Assembly: GCA_024760905.1 (NCBI GenBank)
Contig: CM045750.1
Coordinates: forward strand, 20,466,919-20,530,918
DNA: 64,000 bases
Source of the DNA: Plotosus lineatus
Lineage: Eukaryota > Chordata > Actinopteri > Siluriformes > Plotosidae
Reading direction: 5' to 3'
The position numbers and the translations under genes were made by a program. Of this stretch, positions 43,376 through 54,082 are shown piece after piece (positions within the stretch are counted from its first letter, which is position 1; every line of letters starts with the position of its first letter). The notes beneath the pieces were generated by a model, which ran no database searches, was not told the DNA's origin, and saw only the letters and a list, made by a program, of their open reading frames with translations.

Positions 43376-44831
43376 TTGCATTAAATAAAAAAAAAAATTA
43401 AATCTAAATTAAAAACTAAATCTCTAATAAATGTAATAATTTGTTTTTATTTATTTATTTATTTTTATTACATCATGGGCAGGGATGGAATGGTAACGTA
43501 ATAGTTAGCACCATGCTTCACCACACATGTGCAGTATGGCATTTCCCAGGGAAATCAGTGTAGGTGCTTTGGTCCTGTAAGTGTATACTGCGGCGGACGA
43601 AGGAGTGGTTTGATGTGTTCTGTGCTCGTGCGAGGTTTTCTAATGTTCCTTTGTGTGCATGTGGTGTATAAAAAGCCCATTATATTATGAGTAGGCTGTT
43701 CCGGTGACAAAACACCAATTCTATGAGTCAAATCTGAGTGGGAAAGTGACTGCTACTGTCTTCAGACTTCTACATCATCAATAGACCAGTGTCCTTCTAG
43801 TGTAGAAGATACAGTTCAAGACAACCTCCACATGGTGACTACCTCGAAGTGATGGATGATGACACCCAGGCCAAAAAAATTGAGGAAAATGTCTCTACAT
43901 TGACATCTCACTCATGGGCAGTGAAACCATGAGCAAGAAGATCTCATTGGCTATATGAGTCCTGATTGGATATTCAATGTGCATCCAGTCGCATGTGTGG
44001 TGTTTAAGTGTAATGGTGTTTAACATACAGGCTGCTAAAATATCCCTCAAAACCCTTTTTTTTCTTCTTTTTTTTTGCACCCCTTTCTCATTGGTGTGTG
44101 TGTGTGTGGGGGGGGGGGGTGTGACAGCACAGGCTATGCACAACATTATGAGTACACTGTATAGTAGACATTTTTTAAATGTCATATGAGTTCTGGCTTA
44201 TAAAGAATTTCTACCGTAAAACTATAGTGGGTTTGAGGAATGACAAGTCACCTTTTTATGGGAAATTCTTTATGAGAAAAGCTAGAGTGTCACTTCCTTT
44301 GCGGATCTCCGTCCATTGGACCATCCTGCCTGCTTGATCAGCACAAGGCTTTTATTCTGAGCTGCTGTGAATTTGCACCTTAAAGTCCTGCACTCACTAT
44401 TTTCCTGATCTTTTGTATGAGAATGTAATGATGTGCTCCGTTGAGAGACCAGCACATTCATTTGAAGGGGATTTTGGTGGAATCACAGTATGTAAGCCTC
44501 GGCACTTCATTGCTTTTTTTTTTTTTTTTTTTTTCCTTTTCCTCCCTCTTCACATCTTGTGCTTGAAGGTTTATGTGTGCTCAGTGAAAACAGAGGAATG
44601 TTCAGTGGAAGAAATGATGAGATGAATCATGTTGGGCAGACAGAAGCTGATTATACAGCCAGGAGTGACTTCATTATTCTGAGTTTAAGTCGATTTCACT
44701 TCATCTACAATTCCCACTCTCATTTTTTATACTTTTTTTTTTTTTTTTTTTTTTTTTGGGGGGGGCACAAAGACTATAAAGATCACAATGTACTCATATA
44801 AACACAGATATACATACATATATCCTATATT
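43376..44831. other. No gene recognised
   Basis: ATTT and homopolymer runs (poly-G at 44109-44119, poly-T at 44513-44534 and 44730-44757). A diverged SINE-B relic is possible at 43480-43700. No coding signal. Confidence 0.45.
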
Positions 44832-45095
44832 GGCAGTGGTGGTCTTGTGGTAACGATGCTGAATCACTGATCCCAAGGTTGAGGGTTCAAGCTCCACTCT
44901 CAACAAGCTATCACTGTCCCCACAGTGCACCTAACTGGGTTATCAAAGGCTGGCCATGTCTGTCACTGTCTATGGTGTGAAGTTCATGTAAAAGAGCCAT
45001 TGCTGACTTTCAACAAGAGTAGGCTGCTATGCACGGTGTACTGTACCCTTGACCAGAGTTGGCTGAGATGGGCATCAGCCTTTCTGTTCTTGGCT
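44832..45095 (+). mobile_element. SINE-A, 3'-eroded
   Basis: Head GCAGTGGTGGTCTTGTGGTA, box B GGGTTCAAGCTCC, body GGGTTATCAAAGGCTGGCCA, GAAGTTCATGTAAAAGAGCC. The tail is cut after GCTGAGATGGGCATCAGCC and is followed by a poly-G run at 45102-45117. Confidence 0.88.
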
Positions 45096-45139
45096 TTGTC
45101 CGGGGGGGGGGGGGGGTGTTTTTAGTATACTGTACCTTT

Positions 45140-46420
45140 ATTCGTAGAACAGAGTGGGGAAAAACGGGTGTTTCCAGGGTGTGCGAGGGTTCCTGATAAT
45201 TCTACTTGCTCTCCTCTGAAGTCTGCCAGTGTAAATGTCACTGAGGGAGGGTAGTGTAGTTCCAATTACCCGCTCTGTCGACCTCAACATCCGCTGCAGG
45301 GCCTTCCTGTCCACTGCAGTACAGCAGGCTGAACTACACTGTACAGTAGTAGGTCAGGAGACTATGGTGGAGGAGTAAAAGTTCATCAGCTTTCTTGGGA
45401 AGTACATCCCTTGTTGTGCTTTATCCAACTGGCAAACGATGTTTGTGGTCCAGGTGAATTCAGCAGGGATGTGGACTCCAAGGAACCTCATGCACTCGAC
45501 CCTCTACTACTTCTTCATCGAGGAGAGCAGAGCGCTCAGTTGTTTTTTTTTTGTTTGTTTGGTTTTTTTTTTTCAATCTCCTAAAGTCCATAATCATCTC
45601 CTTGGTCTTGGATGTGTTAAGTTCCAGATTATTATTGTTACAAAATGTAGTGTTGCAGCTGGATTGGGTCATCACCCCTCTCTGGAAGAACAGGGCAGAG
45701 CACCTCTCTGTAGTGTGAATCATAATGAGCAGAGAACTGGTTCAGGGTGTCCAGTAGGGTGCTGTCCTAGGAGTCTGCAGATGTGTGCAAGTCCTTGCAG
45801 CCAGTGAGGGTCTTGATCCCTTCCACATGTTTATAATATTGTTATCATTAAAGTGCATCTCGATGAGTTGTTAATATTTGCATTTGGCTTTTTTGATGCT
45901 TTTTCTTAGGGCCCAGCGTGTATTTTCATAAGCCTGCTGGGCTCCTGACTTGAAGGCATCATCCCGTGCTTTAATCAGGGTGTGCACCTCACCGTTGAAC
46001 CACGGTTTCTGATTCAGGAACACTTTAACAGTCCTTGTTGGAGTCACATTTTCAGTGCAGTAATTTATGCAGGAGAGTACAGCTGAGATTTCAACCTCCA
46101 GGTTTGTCTCCTTTGGGAATATTTCCCAATCTGAGAACTGCAGTGGTTTCCTCAGTCAGCACCTGGACTGTTTTAACTGCTGGCCTTTGGCTACAGATTT
46201 TAGATTTATAAGCAGGAATCAGAGACAGAGAGAGATGATCTGAAAGTTGGAGATGCGGTAGGGGGTGGCTTTATAGACATCTGGAATGTTGGTGTAGACC
46301 TGATCTGGTGCCCCCACCCACATGCACGCACACACACACAATGGAATCTAGGTTGGACAGACGTGAGGTTTGTATGATTAAAGTCTCCTGCTGCAATTAT
46401 AGTACACTTCAGCTGTGCCG
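45140..46420 (-). pseudogene. LINE endonuclease/RT polyprotein relic
   Basis: Blocks in coding order: IIAAGDFNHTNL (the endonuclease GDFN motif) near 46380; a DHLSLSLIPAYK stretch near 46220; FLNQKPWFNGEVHTLIKARD near 45980; ANANINN near 45870; NNNNLELNTSKTKEMIMDFR near 45600, a block found after the polymerase active site in CR1/L2/Rex1 proteins; then VDRKALQRMLRSTERVIGTT and LPSLSDIYTGRLQRRASRII near 45200-45310. Stops and frame changes lie between blocks. The YADD-containing region is missing. Confidence 0.8.
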
Positions 46421-46575
46421 CTAGCTGTTTGTTAATGGATTGTTGTAGCAGCTCCTGGCTAGCTTAGCAGTAGCTTGAGACGGCACATAAAATGCGGTTA
46501 TGACTACGGGTGTGGGCTCTCTCAGCAGGTAGAAAGGACTACACTCAACCATCACATACTCTTTATCTGGACAGC
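45140..46575 (-). mobile_element. Rex1/L2-like (CR1-group) LINE relic, internally deleted
   Basis: Minus-strand non-LTR retrotransposon. Its 5' part (endonuclease) is at 46350-46575, the linker at 45830-46300, and its 3' RT/C-terminal part at 45140-45720. The main catalytic RT core between GVMTQSS.. and the linker is absent, so most of the polymerase has been deleted. Confidence 0.8.
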
Positions 46576-46980
46576 AGTGAATCTCATTCATTATGGCATT
46601 GGAACATCAGCCATAGTTAATGTAATCCCACAGGCCCGCTTTGCATTTTTTCTATGTATAGTTTACTTATGACTGATATTCCTTTGATATATCTGTTAAG
46701 AGAGCTGCTCAGGCTTATGCCCTTTTTTATTCCTCCACCATGTCCATAAACTACGATGAGGACTACACAGGGTAAGATGGCACTTTGATGCATAAATGCT
46801 TTTTGATCCTTGACCATGGAACCTCAGAGGATAATATTAGGACCTTTTTTTTTTTTATATATAATAAAGGCATAGTGAAATCATTAAACTGGGAGGGAGG
46901 GTGCATCAAACATTGCAGTGCACTGTAGAATATCAGTTTATCCTTATGTTTAGTTCATCCTAATCCTCATGAACAATTTG
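46576..46980. other. No gene recognised
   Basis: Unassigned sequence with a poly-T/AT run at 46843-46866. Confidence 0.5.
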
Positions 46981-46995
46981 CATGTTAATATTTCT

Positions 46996-47259
46996 GTCTG
47001 TCTGTCTTCCTTTCGGCTTTTTTCCCTTTTACTCGGGAGTCGCCACAGCGAATCATCTGATTCGCACGTTTGATTTGGCAGAGGTCTTTACGTCGGATGC
47101 CCTTTTTGTCACAACCTTTTTAGCAAGGGACAGAAACATGCTGACGACTTTGCAGCTACTCTTTACGAATGTCAGCAATGGTTCTTTTACATGCCTGTCA
47201 CCATAGACAGTGAGAGACATGGCCCGCCTTTGATTACCCAGTTAGCCGCACTGGGGGGG
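46996..47259 (-). mobile_element. SINE-A with RTE-type tail, 5'-truncated
   Basis: Minus strand starts in the body (CCCAGTGCGGCTAACTGGGT), continues CAAAGGCGGGCCATGTCTCT, AGTAGCTGCAAAGTCGTCAG and AAAAAGGGCATCCGACGTAA, and ends GATTCGCTGTGGCGACTCCC and AAAAAGCCGAAAGGAAG. The target duplications CATGTTAATATTTCT (46981-46995) and CATGTTGATATTTCT (47260-47274) match at 14 of 15 positions, so the lack of a tRNA head arose at insertion. Confidence 0.92.
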
Positions 47260-47274
47260 CATGTTGATATTTCT

Positions 47275-48046
47275 AATATGCCATATTCACTTGTGGTAAC
47301 ATTTTGTCATACTAATTTTTTTTTTTTTTTTTTTTTTTTGTAGATTTTAGAAGTTCCACTTCTTTAGTCAACCTAATGAACTATTGCCATTTGAATTCAA
47401 TTTAATTACTTTTAAAAACACAAGACATTGGAAACGAAAAACCGACAGAAATCAGACACCCGTAATCTGGCTGATATCAGATAATATGAATGTGTGACCT
47501 GTTTTGACAAAATGGGTCACATGTTGATGGAGATGAATTTTCAGTTGATATCTCCACACATATGTTTAAAGTATAAGCTTTCGGATGAGGTATAACACGA
47601 GTCTCTGTTCCATCTAGAAGTCAAGCAACCTTGCTCTAAACATGAGCTCGTCTGGAACCAACTTACCAAGAAATTTGCCTTTAAACTTTGGCGAGTGATC
47701 TGTGTTTTTCACTCCATGTATATTGGAATTTAAATTCACGATAAATCTATTAAACTTGGCATAAACCACAACTATATAAAGCACAGTACATGGGATAAAA
47801 CATACAAAAAAAAAATCCATCGAGTTGAGTGCAATACCTTTGTGGCCTGACCAGGTGTCCACAGGAGTCAAGCAGCCCCAGGCAGACACCAGGCAGTAAC
47901 AATAGTTGAAAATATAAAACGATTTATTGTACATAAATTTCATAAGAGAAATATTTGAGGGCACAAACAATGAATAAAAATTCACAATTCTGGTCCCCAA
48001 GTCAACCCTGCACTATATCACTGTACAGTATCCTCTTTCTTAACAG
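47275..48046. other. No gene recognised
   Basis: A poly-T run at 47318-47339 and a 128-codon minus-strand frame (47614-48000) without a recognisable motif. The block at 47840-47950 is unassigned. Confidence 0.4.
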
Positions 48047-48297
48047 TCAGAGAGAGAGAGACACACACAGAGAGGGAGACAGACAGAGAGAGAGAGAGAC
48101 AGGGAGGGAAGGAAGGGAGAGAAGGGGGGAGAGGCAGACAGACAGAGGGAGAGACAGAGTCAGGGAGTCAGAGACAGAGAGGTAGAGCACCAAAGAGAGA
48201 GAGAGTCGGCGACAGACAGAGAGATGCAGAGAGAGAGAGTCAGAGTGAGAGAGAGGGGGGGCGGTTAGAGAGAGAGAGAGAGAGAGAGAGAGCGCAA
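48047..48297. repeat. Purine-rich (GA)n / (CAGA)n tract
   Basis: About 250 bp of nearly pure A/G on the plus strand with interspersed CAGA and GGGA units. Such homopurine tracts can form triplex DNA. The open frames across it are repeat artefacts. Confidence 0.9.
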
Positions 48298-48774
48298 AGG
48301 CTTTTGAGCATCCAAAACAAGTTTGAGTATAAAAAAAATGAAATGCCACACAGCAAGTTAAAAAGCACACACACACCGGTAACACTGCAAACATAAGCCC
48401 TGTTCCCCCTCTTATCATTCACCAGGCGCTGGGTTAGGCAGACAGGAGCGAATGATTTGACAAACAAATAAAATGAACTAAACAAACCTGCTAACCAGGG
48501 CCACCACAATCCTTATTCTGATCTTATTTACCGATCAGCACCGACCACAACTGCTGGAGAGCAAAAGAAAATAAACATCACACTCCAGCCAGTATAAACC
48601 CACGACAACCAAGTTAAACAAAACCAAATCAGAGGAACTGTGATTTGCCAAACAATTCCAAATACCCTTCTCAAGGATAATGCCTCAAAGTCCCCAGCAG
48701 TCACGACAAGAGACAAAGAGAAATGTTCCCAACATACCTGGAGACATTCAAGAAAAGTGACATGAAGAAATGCA
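48298..48774. other. No gene recognised
   Basis: Unassigned non-repetitive sequence. Confidence 0.45.
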
Positions 48775-49068
48775 TGGTGGCCCAGTGATATCACTGCCCC
48801 CCAGCCACCCCCCACCCCCAGTGCACTAACTGGGTTATCAAAGGCCAGCCATGTCTCTCACTGTCTATGGTGAGAGGTTTATGTAAAAGAACCATTGCTG
48901 ACTTTCAACAAGAGTAGCTGCATAGCCGTCAGCATGTTTCTGCCATGCGATGGCCTGGCGAGCTGTTCAGGGTGTATTCTGCACTTGCCCAGAGTCGAGT
49001 GAGATGAGAACCAGCATCCTTGCAACCCTAATTAGGATTAAGTGGTTCAGAAATCGAATGAATGAATG
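48775..49068 (+). mobile_element. SINE-A, head-deleted, L2-like tail
   Basis: GGTGGCCCAGTGATATCACT shows a head missing its box-B half. Then AACTGGGTTATCAAAGGCCA, GAGAGGTTTATGTAAAAGAA, CAACAAGAGTAGCTGCATAG, GCAACCCTAATTAGGATTAA and GTGGTTCAGAAATCGAATGA. Confidence 0.88.
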
Positions 49069-49103
49069 AGAAATGCACGATACCTGTGAGGGTCACAATC
49101 TAC

Positions 49104-49148
49104 CTTGGGATTAGCCTCGACTGATCCAGTATGCCATTCGTATTGACT
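49104..49148 (-). mobile_element. RTE 5' UTR fragment
   Basis: GGGATTAGCCTCGACTGATC then CAGTATGCCATTCGTATTGA corresponds to the RTE 5' UTR block seen at 18248-18297 (CGGGCCTCGACCGATCCGGT). Confidence 0.6.
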
Positions 49149-49149
49149 G

Positions 49150-49163
49150 TGTATACACACACA

Positions 49164-49204
<41 letters not shown>

Positions 49205-49205
49205 A
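49150..49205. repeat. (CA)n microsatellite
   Basis: CA dinucleotides abutting the left end of the next MITE. Confidence 0.95.
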
Positions 49206-49745
49206 CAGTGGTACCTCACCTTACGATAGTCTCAGCGAATGAAAAATCCAGGTTATGAAAAACATCTTCCAGAGTTTTTTGTCTCTGTATACGAAACAAG
49301 TTCTCCTTACGAAATGCGCATTTCAAATATTAACATTCGCCATTCAAACAATGCACAAGCTGCTCTCCCATCAATGACGTTCAAACATCCTACCCCACTG
49401 TCCTCCCATTGGCTAGGAGCGATGACTCAGTTCCCTCCCATCGGCTATTATGGAGCTGCATCTACCATGATGCTTTTCGTGTAAAGGACAGAGTTACTGA
49501 TGTTTTATGCTTTATTTCTTGACTCAGGCTTTTAACCTTCCATCAACATTTGTAAGATTATAACTCTGTTAAGAAGACATGCTCAACTCACACACTCGCG
49601 TGTGATTTCCAGTGTGAGTGAGAAGAAGAAACGGGCTCAAGTGATATCGCAAAGGAATATGACCAAACCTGTCTACCATTGGTACGATATTGAAGCAGAA
49701 GGAGGTCTTAAAAGGTATACTTTTAGAATTTTTAAAAGGTTTAGG
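49206..49745 (-). mobile_element. Tigger-like MITE, CAGTGGTACCTCACC end (copy 2, truncated)
   Basis: Left end CAGTGGTACCTCACCTTACG. The interior matches copy 1 in reverse (TCTGTATACGAAACAAG, then TGTCTACCATTGGTACGATA and GAAGCAGAAGGAGGTCTTAA). The opposite terminus is missing; sequence switches to an RTE tail at about 49746. Confidence 0.85.
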
Positions 49746-49756
49746 TGATTGTGTAG

Positions 49757-49811
49757 ATGATTTGCTGTGGTGACTCTCGAAAACAGGAAAAAGCCAAAAA
49801 GAAAAGAAGGG

Positions 49812-49812
<1 letters not shown>
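49757..49812 (+). mobile_element. RTE-type 3' tail fragment
   Basis: GATTTGCTGTGGTGACTCTC then AGGAAAAAGCCAAAAAGAAA, ending AAGAAGG. It could derive from a LINE or from a SINE-A tail. Confidence 0.75.

Positions 49813-49849
<37 letters not shown>
49813..49849. repeat. (TG)n microsatellite
   Basis: TG dinucleotides followed by a short TA run. Confidence 0.95.
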
Positions 49850-49856
<7 letters not shown>

Positions 49857-50038
49857 AATGTTTCATTATTATTATTTTTGCATTTACAAGAGTTGAATGT
49901 GTATTTATTGATATTATATACGCATATAAATGTATGTATGCGTCAGTCAGGGGATCCTACTGATCTTACTTCGCGGGAATCGGCGGTCATGGGGTGGTCT
50001 CGGTCCCCATTAACCATGGAAATTGATTCATCCCTGTA
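49850..50038 (-). mobile_element. Tigger-like MITE, CAGGGATCCCTC type (copy 4, partial)
   Basis: Matches the half of copy 3 nearest its right end (ATTTATTGATATTATATACG, GTCAGTCAGGGGATCCTAC, TTCGCGGGAATC) and closes with GATTCATCCCTGTA, a mutated terminus. The other half is absent. Confidence 0.75.
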
Positions 50039-50570
50039 TTCCAGTTCTGGGTTCATTGATTTAATTGGTTTTTTTGTTTTTTTATCTTTAATAATACCTT
50101 TACAATGGTCAGGGTCAGTGTTGTGATGAATCTGGTATCTATCTCTGGATGTAAGCCTGTGTATACCCCAGACCTGGTGCTAACGTTAAGAACTGCATGA
50201 TTGGTTCCTTCCCAAGTTTAATCATTACAGCTAAAAATTGAAGCTGCAAGTTTTTGTATGTTTGTTTGTTTTCTTTTGTTTTGTCAATCTGGGTGCCAAT
50301 AAACCAACAACTCATTGATGTAATGTCAGTCAACACCCCATTTAATTACACTAGAAATTCATTGAGTTGTACTAATCCCAGACTGCAGCCTGGAATAATT
50401 ATTTCAAGTAAAGCTTCAACATTACACAATTTCCATATTCATTTCTCTACATGCAAACAATACAGCCGTTTATAAAGTTATAAAACGATGGTGATTTTTT
50501 TTGTAAATATTATGAAACGGGACAAGATATCAAGTAATGATAAGACAAGATATATATATATATATATTAA
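50039..50570. other. No gene recognised
   Basis: Unassigned; T/G-rich patches and a short (TA)n tract at 50551-50568. Confidence 0.5.
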
Positions 50571-50859
50571 GGGCAGTGGTGGTCTAGTGGGTGGTATAGG
50601 GCGCTGGACCACAAGGTTGTCACCCCCCAGTGCAGCTAACTGCGTTATCAAAGGTGGGCCATGTCTCTCACTATGGTGAGAGGCATGTAAAAGAACCATT
50701 GCTGACTTTCGTAAAGAATAGCTGCAAAGTCGTCAGCGTGTTTCTGTCCCTTGCTAAAAAGGATTGTGACAGGAAGGGCATCCGACGTAAAACCTCTGCC
50801 AAATCAATCGTGCGAGTCAGATGATTCGCTGTGGCGACTCCCGAGTAAAAGGGAAAAAT
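50571..50859 (+). mobile_element. SINE-A with RTE-type tail, head partly deleted
   Basis: Head GGGCAGTGGTGGTCTAGTGG runs to CGCTGGACCACAAGGTTGTC, where the box-B half is missing. Body AACTGCGTTATCAAAGGTGG. Then GTGACAGGAAGGGCATCCGA, CGTAAAACCTCTGCCAAATC, GATTCGCTGTGGCGACTCCC and a shortened GGGAAAAATCC end. It is the clearest plus-strand view of the A-body plus RTE-tail arrangement. Confidence 0.92.
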
Positions 50860-50875
50860 CCATATATATATATAT

Positions 50876-51684
50876 ATTAGTGTGTTACCCTTGTGTTAAG
50901 ACGTCATCTCTGTGATCTTTGTGTTTACACTGTTTTGTGGGCTTTTGTAACCCGAAGCAAATATGGTTGGTCAGAAGCGTAAGCCTACGAGCATAGGTGC
51001 AAGTCTCATACACAGAGATGAATTAACTATCTGCTCAGATTGACACAATCTACAGTACCATGCATACTCAGTTAAGCAAATGGAGTTGTAATATGAATGA
51101 AAACCCGAATGCACAAATTACAGAACAATTACAGATATTTATTATATACTGTATAGTATATATACTTATTTTTTTATATAATAATATTCATTAGGATTTG
51201 TAATTGTTCTTTGTATGCATCTCTTGAATAAAGTTTACTTGCTTACTTACACAAAAGAAAAAACTCTCCACTTTGCTGGGATTCACATGGCAGGCTGTGT
51301 TCTGAACGAGTTCAACGGCACCCTTGTGCACTTGAAAGACCGGAAGTCTTTATAGCCCACAGCAAGTACACTACTTTTGCAAGTACACTACGTTCAATAT
51401 TGAGCGCTTCACATATAGTAAGCGTTGATTGGTTGTTTTAAGCTTCATGTAAAGTGACTTATTTCAAATTAATGTTGATATTATTTGATATTATTTTACA
51501 ATGTTATGTTTATAATAATTGATTTAAGGGTGTTTTATGAGATATGGTAATGGTATTTAGGATGTACAGTACAGTATGAGCGTCATAAGTCTCACGCCAT
51601 ACATTACTTTAACAACTTGCGTTCACATTCAACTTGTGTTCGACCGTCCGGAACCAATTACAAACGTAAGTCGGAGCGCGTCTA
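50876..51684 (-). mobile_element. MITE with ACAGACGCTCCCCGACTTAC-type end (copy 3)
   Basis: Reverse orientation relative to copies 1 and 2: TCTCTGTGATCTTTGTGTTT near the left, GACCGGAAGTC in the middle and GTAAGTCGGAGCGCGTCT at the right end. The left terminus is lost in a (TA)n tract shared with the preceding SINE. Confidence 0.8.
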
Positions 51685-52558
51685 TATACATATATATATA
51701 TAGATATAGATATAGATATAAAGCATTTAAATGATTTATTTCTGTGCATTGCACTGCTTTCAGTTATTAAAATGTTCTCCGCAGAAGCAGTCATGTGTCA
51801 TTTATTATAAAATCAGAATGTAGGAGGGAGTTAATGAACTTTTTCACTGGACTCATGAGAGACCGTCCAAAAGCAACAGCACTGAGCATTGCTAATAAAT
51901 TTATACTGTACTGCTCTTGTAGAATATGTGCCTGTCATATTCATCTTGGGAGACATTTTCAAAGAGTATATGTGTAATTGCACACAGTGGGGTGATTCCA
52001 GTCCACACATCAGTTTTTGACATCTGGAATAATTTCCACCTTTTCACATCTGTGTCTCTGCAGGAATCTTAAGCTTATAGCTTCGGCTTGAATACAAACA
52101 AACTGGGATAATCACCTTTGTAGTTTAGAGCCTCATTTCCAGACTTTTTTCTTTGTATATGTATAGCTCTGGTGGGTGCAGGTTTAATCCCAGATCATTA
52201 TAGTAATTTATAATACTCCTACACATGCTGCATAGATGTCCAGCAGTGAAATTAAAGAATTTCTTCTGAACTTAGACTGAAAACTATAACATAGCTGTAC
52301 TGATAAATTTCACACTGATCATATAGTGTTTAATATTGTTTTCTGGTATCAGGGCCTGAGAATTTAAACATCTCCGATTGAAAATTTGACAACAAATTGT
52401 TTTCTTATGGGGAGAAAATTCAAAGATTGTTTCTAGAAATCAATCAGTTCACATGTACTTTTGAGGAATTAATGATTTTCCAGAAGTACTATTACATAAT
52501 GTTATTGAGAAAGATATAATTTTTTAAAAATCATGAAATTGTAACAGCATGTCAATAA
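51685..52558. other. No gene recognised
   Basis: A short (ATAG)n-like tract at 51690-51720, otherwise unassigned. Confidence 0.5.
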
Positions 52559-52639
52559 AAAGTGAATGTAAGTGTTGGCTCTGCGATGACTTGGTGAGCT
52601 GTCTCGGTGGTACCCCACCCTCGTCCGGAGTCAGCTGGC
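52559..52639 (+). mobile_element. SINE tail fragment
   Basis: AAGTGAATGTAAGTGTTGGC, GCGATGACTTGGTGAGCTGT and GTCCGGAGTCAGCTGG. It meets the tail of a minus-strand SINE-A directly. Confidence 0.75.
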
Positions 52640-52907
52640 AGGGATGCTGATACCCATCTCAGCCGACTTTGGGTGAGGGCAGAGTACACCTTGCCAGGCC
52701 ATTGCAGGGATGAAACAAGCTGACGGCTACATAGCGCCTCTTTACAAAAGTCAGCAATGGTTCCTTCACATGAACCACTCACCACAGACAGTGAGAGACA
52801 TGGCCAGCCTTTGATAAGCCAGTTAACAGTACTGGGGAGGGGGGGGGCAGCAGTGATAATCCGTTGGGATCAATATCCAGCACCCTACCACTGGGCTACC
52901 ACTGCCC
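52640..52907 (-). mobile_element. SINE-A, L2-like tail
   Basis: Minus strand: GGCAGTGGTAGCCCAGTGGT head, GCTTATCAAAGGCTGGCCAT, GTGAGTGGTTCATGTGAAGG, TGTAAAGAGGCGC and GCAATGGCCTGGCAAGG. The box-B half is partly deleted and the terminal L2-like block is missing. Confidence 0.85.
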
Positions 52908-53325
52908 CTTTGAGTAGACTTTTTTAACCACTGTGTTGAGAGACAGAATTTTTATTATTTATTCTGATTTTACTAAAAGTTCGTACCATAGAACACTTAA
53001 CTGAAGAACCATTGTGCTTTTAGCCCCGTATGGACTCCTGCTTAGTTGCTACACTTTTGCTTGCTGGAGATCATTTATGATGGTGCCATCCTCTAGTCAT
53101 CGGTATCAGGTCATGCTGGGGACTTGAGGTCTCTTTTTCTCACAGCAGGCTGACATAATAGTTTCTGTTTGTAGGGTGTCAAATTCTTAAAAATAAAATA
53201 TCGATATTATTTTGAAGTACCGTCATTCCAAATGTTATTGCTTTTGGTCAAACTCTAAAATGAATGAAGAGTAGGCTGCCAGGATTTGTTTTAGCTCTGT
53301 AGTGAGTTTTGCTGTAGTAACATAG
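52908..53325. other. No gene recognised
   Basis: Unassigned sequence. Confidence 0.5.
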
Positions 53326-53634
53326 TGTGGGGCCGGTGGTGTGGTAGTTAGGGTGCTGCGCTCATGATCGGAAGGTTGTGTGTTCGAATCCCAGTTAGCT
53401 CCCCACTGTGCTAAGACCCCTGGGGAAGATCTCAACCACAAGTGTGCCTCTGTTCACCCAGCAGTATAAATGGGTACCAGTAAAAATATACTGGAAAAGT
53501 AACGTGATGGACTAGCGTCCCATCCAGGAGGAGTTGTACTTCTAGTTGCTTCACACTACAGAAACTTGGGATAAACACCGGCCTGATGAGCCACTATGGC
53601 TCGGGTGTAAAAAGCCCACGGACTTTACCTACCC
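53326..53634 (+). mobile_element. SINE-C, full length
   Basis: Head GGTGGTGTGGTAGTTAGGGT, box B TGTTCGAATCCC, body GTGCCTCTGTTCACCCAGCA, CAGTAAAAATATACTGG, tail GGACTAGCGTCCCATCCAGG, GATAAACACCGGCCTGATGA and GGGTGTAAAAAGCCCACGGA. Candidate target duplication TAACATAG at 53318-53325 and 53635-53642. Confidence 0.92.
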
Positions 53635-53642
53635 TAACATAG

Positions 53643-54017
53643 CTACCAATGGTATATGAGCTGATATCCTAGTAATAGTTTATCCAATCAGAATTCCTAA
53701 TTACTCATATCCAGGGGATATAAATAGAATAATAAACCTCTTGCCAAATGGAAAAAATTGCAAAGCCCAAAGTGGGGGGAAAAAAATAAAAAACAACCAG
53801 ACTGTGGTGAAAAAATGAGCAGGAAGGAAAATGTCACTCATGGTTTCTGCACCAACATTTCCTTGTCACAGCTCATTGCCACAGCAAAGTGTTGTGGAAA
53901 AATCCAGTACATGTGATAGACACCTACAGTTACAATTCAGTATGGAGTTGTGCAAGTCCTGCGGTAAACTAACTAAATAAGGAAATCTGCTCCAGAAATG
54001 CATTTTGCCCCATGGGG

Positions 54018-54082
<65 letters not shown>

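Noticed and set aside
47840..47950. Possible solo LTR (AATAAA-type signal with a CA-ending block on the minus strand)
   Set aside because: No second terminus, target duplication or primer-binding site could be identified.
48047..48418. 123-codon Ser/Leu-rich frame
   Set aside because: Produced by the GA-rich purine tract.
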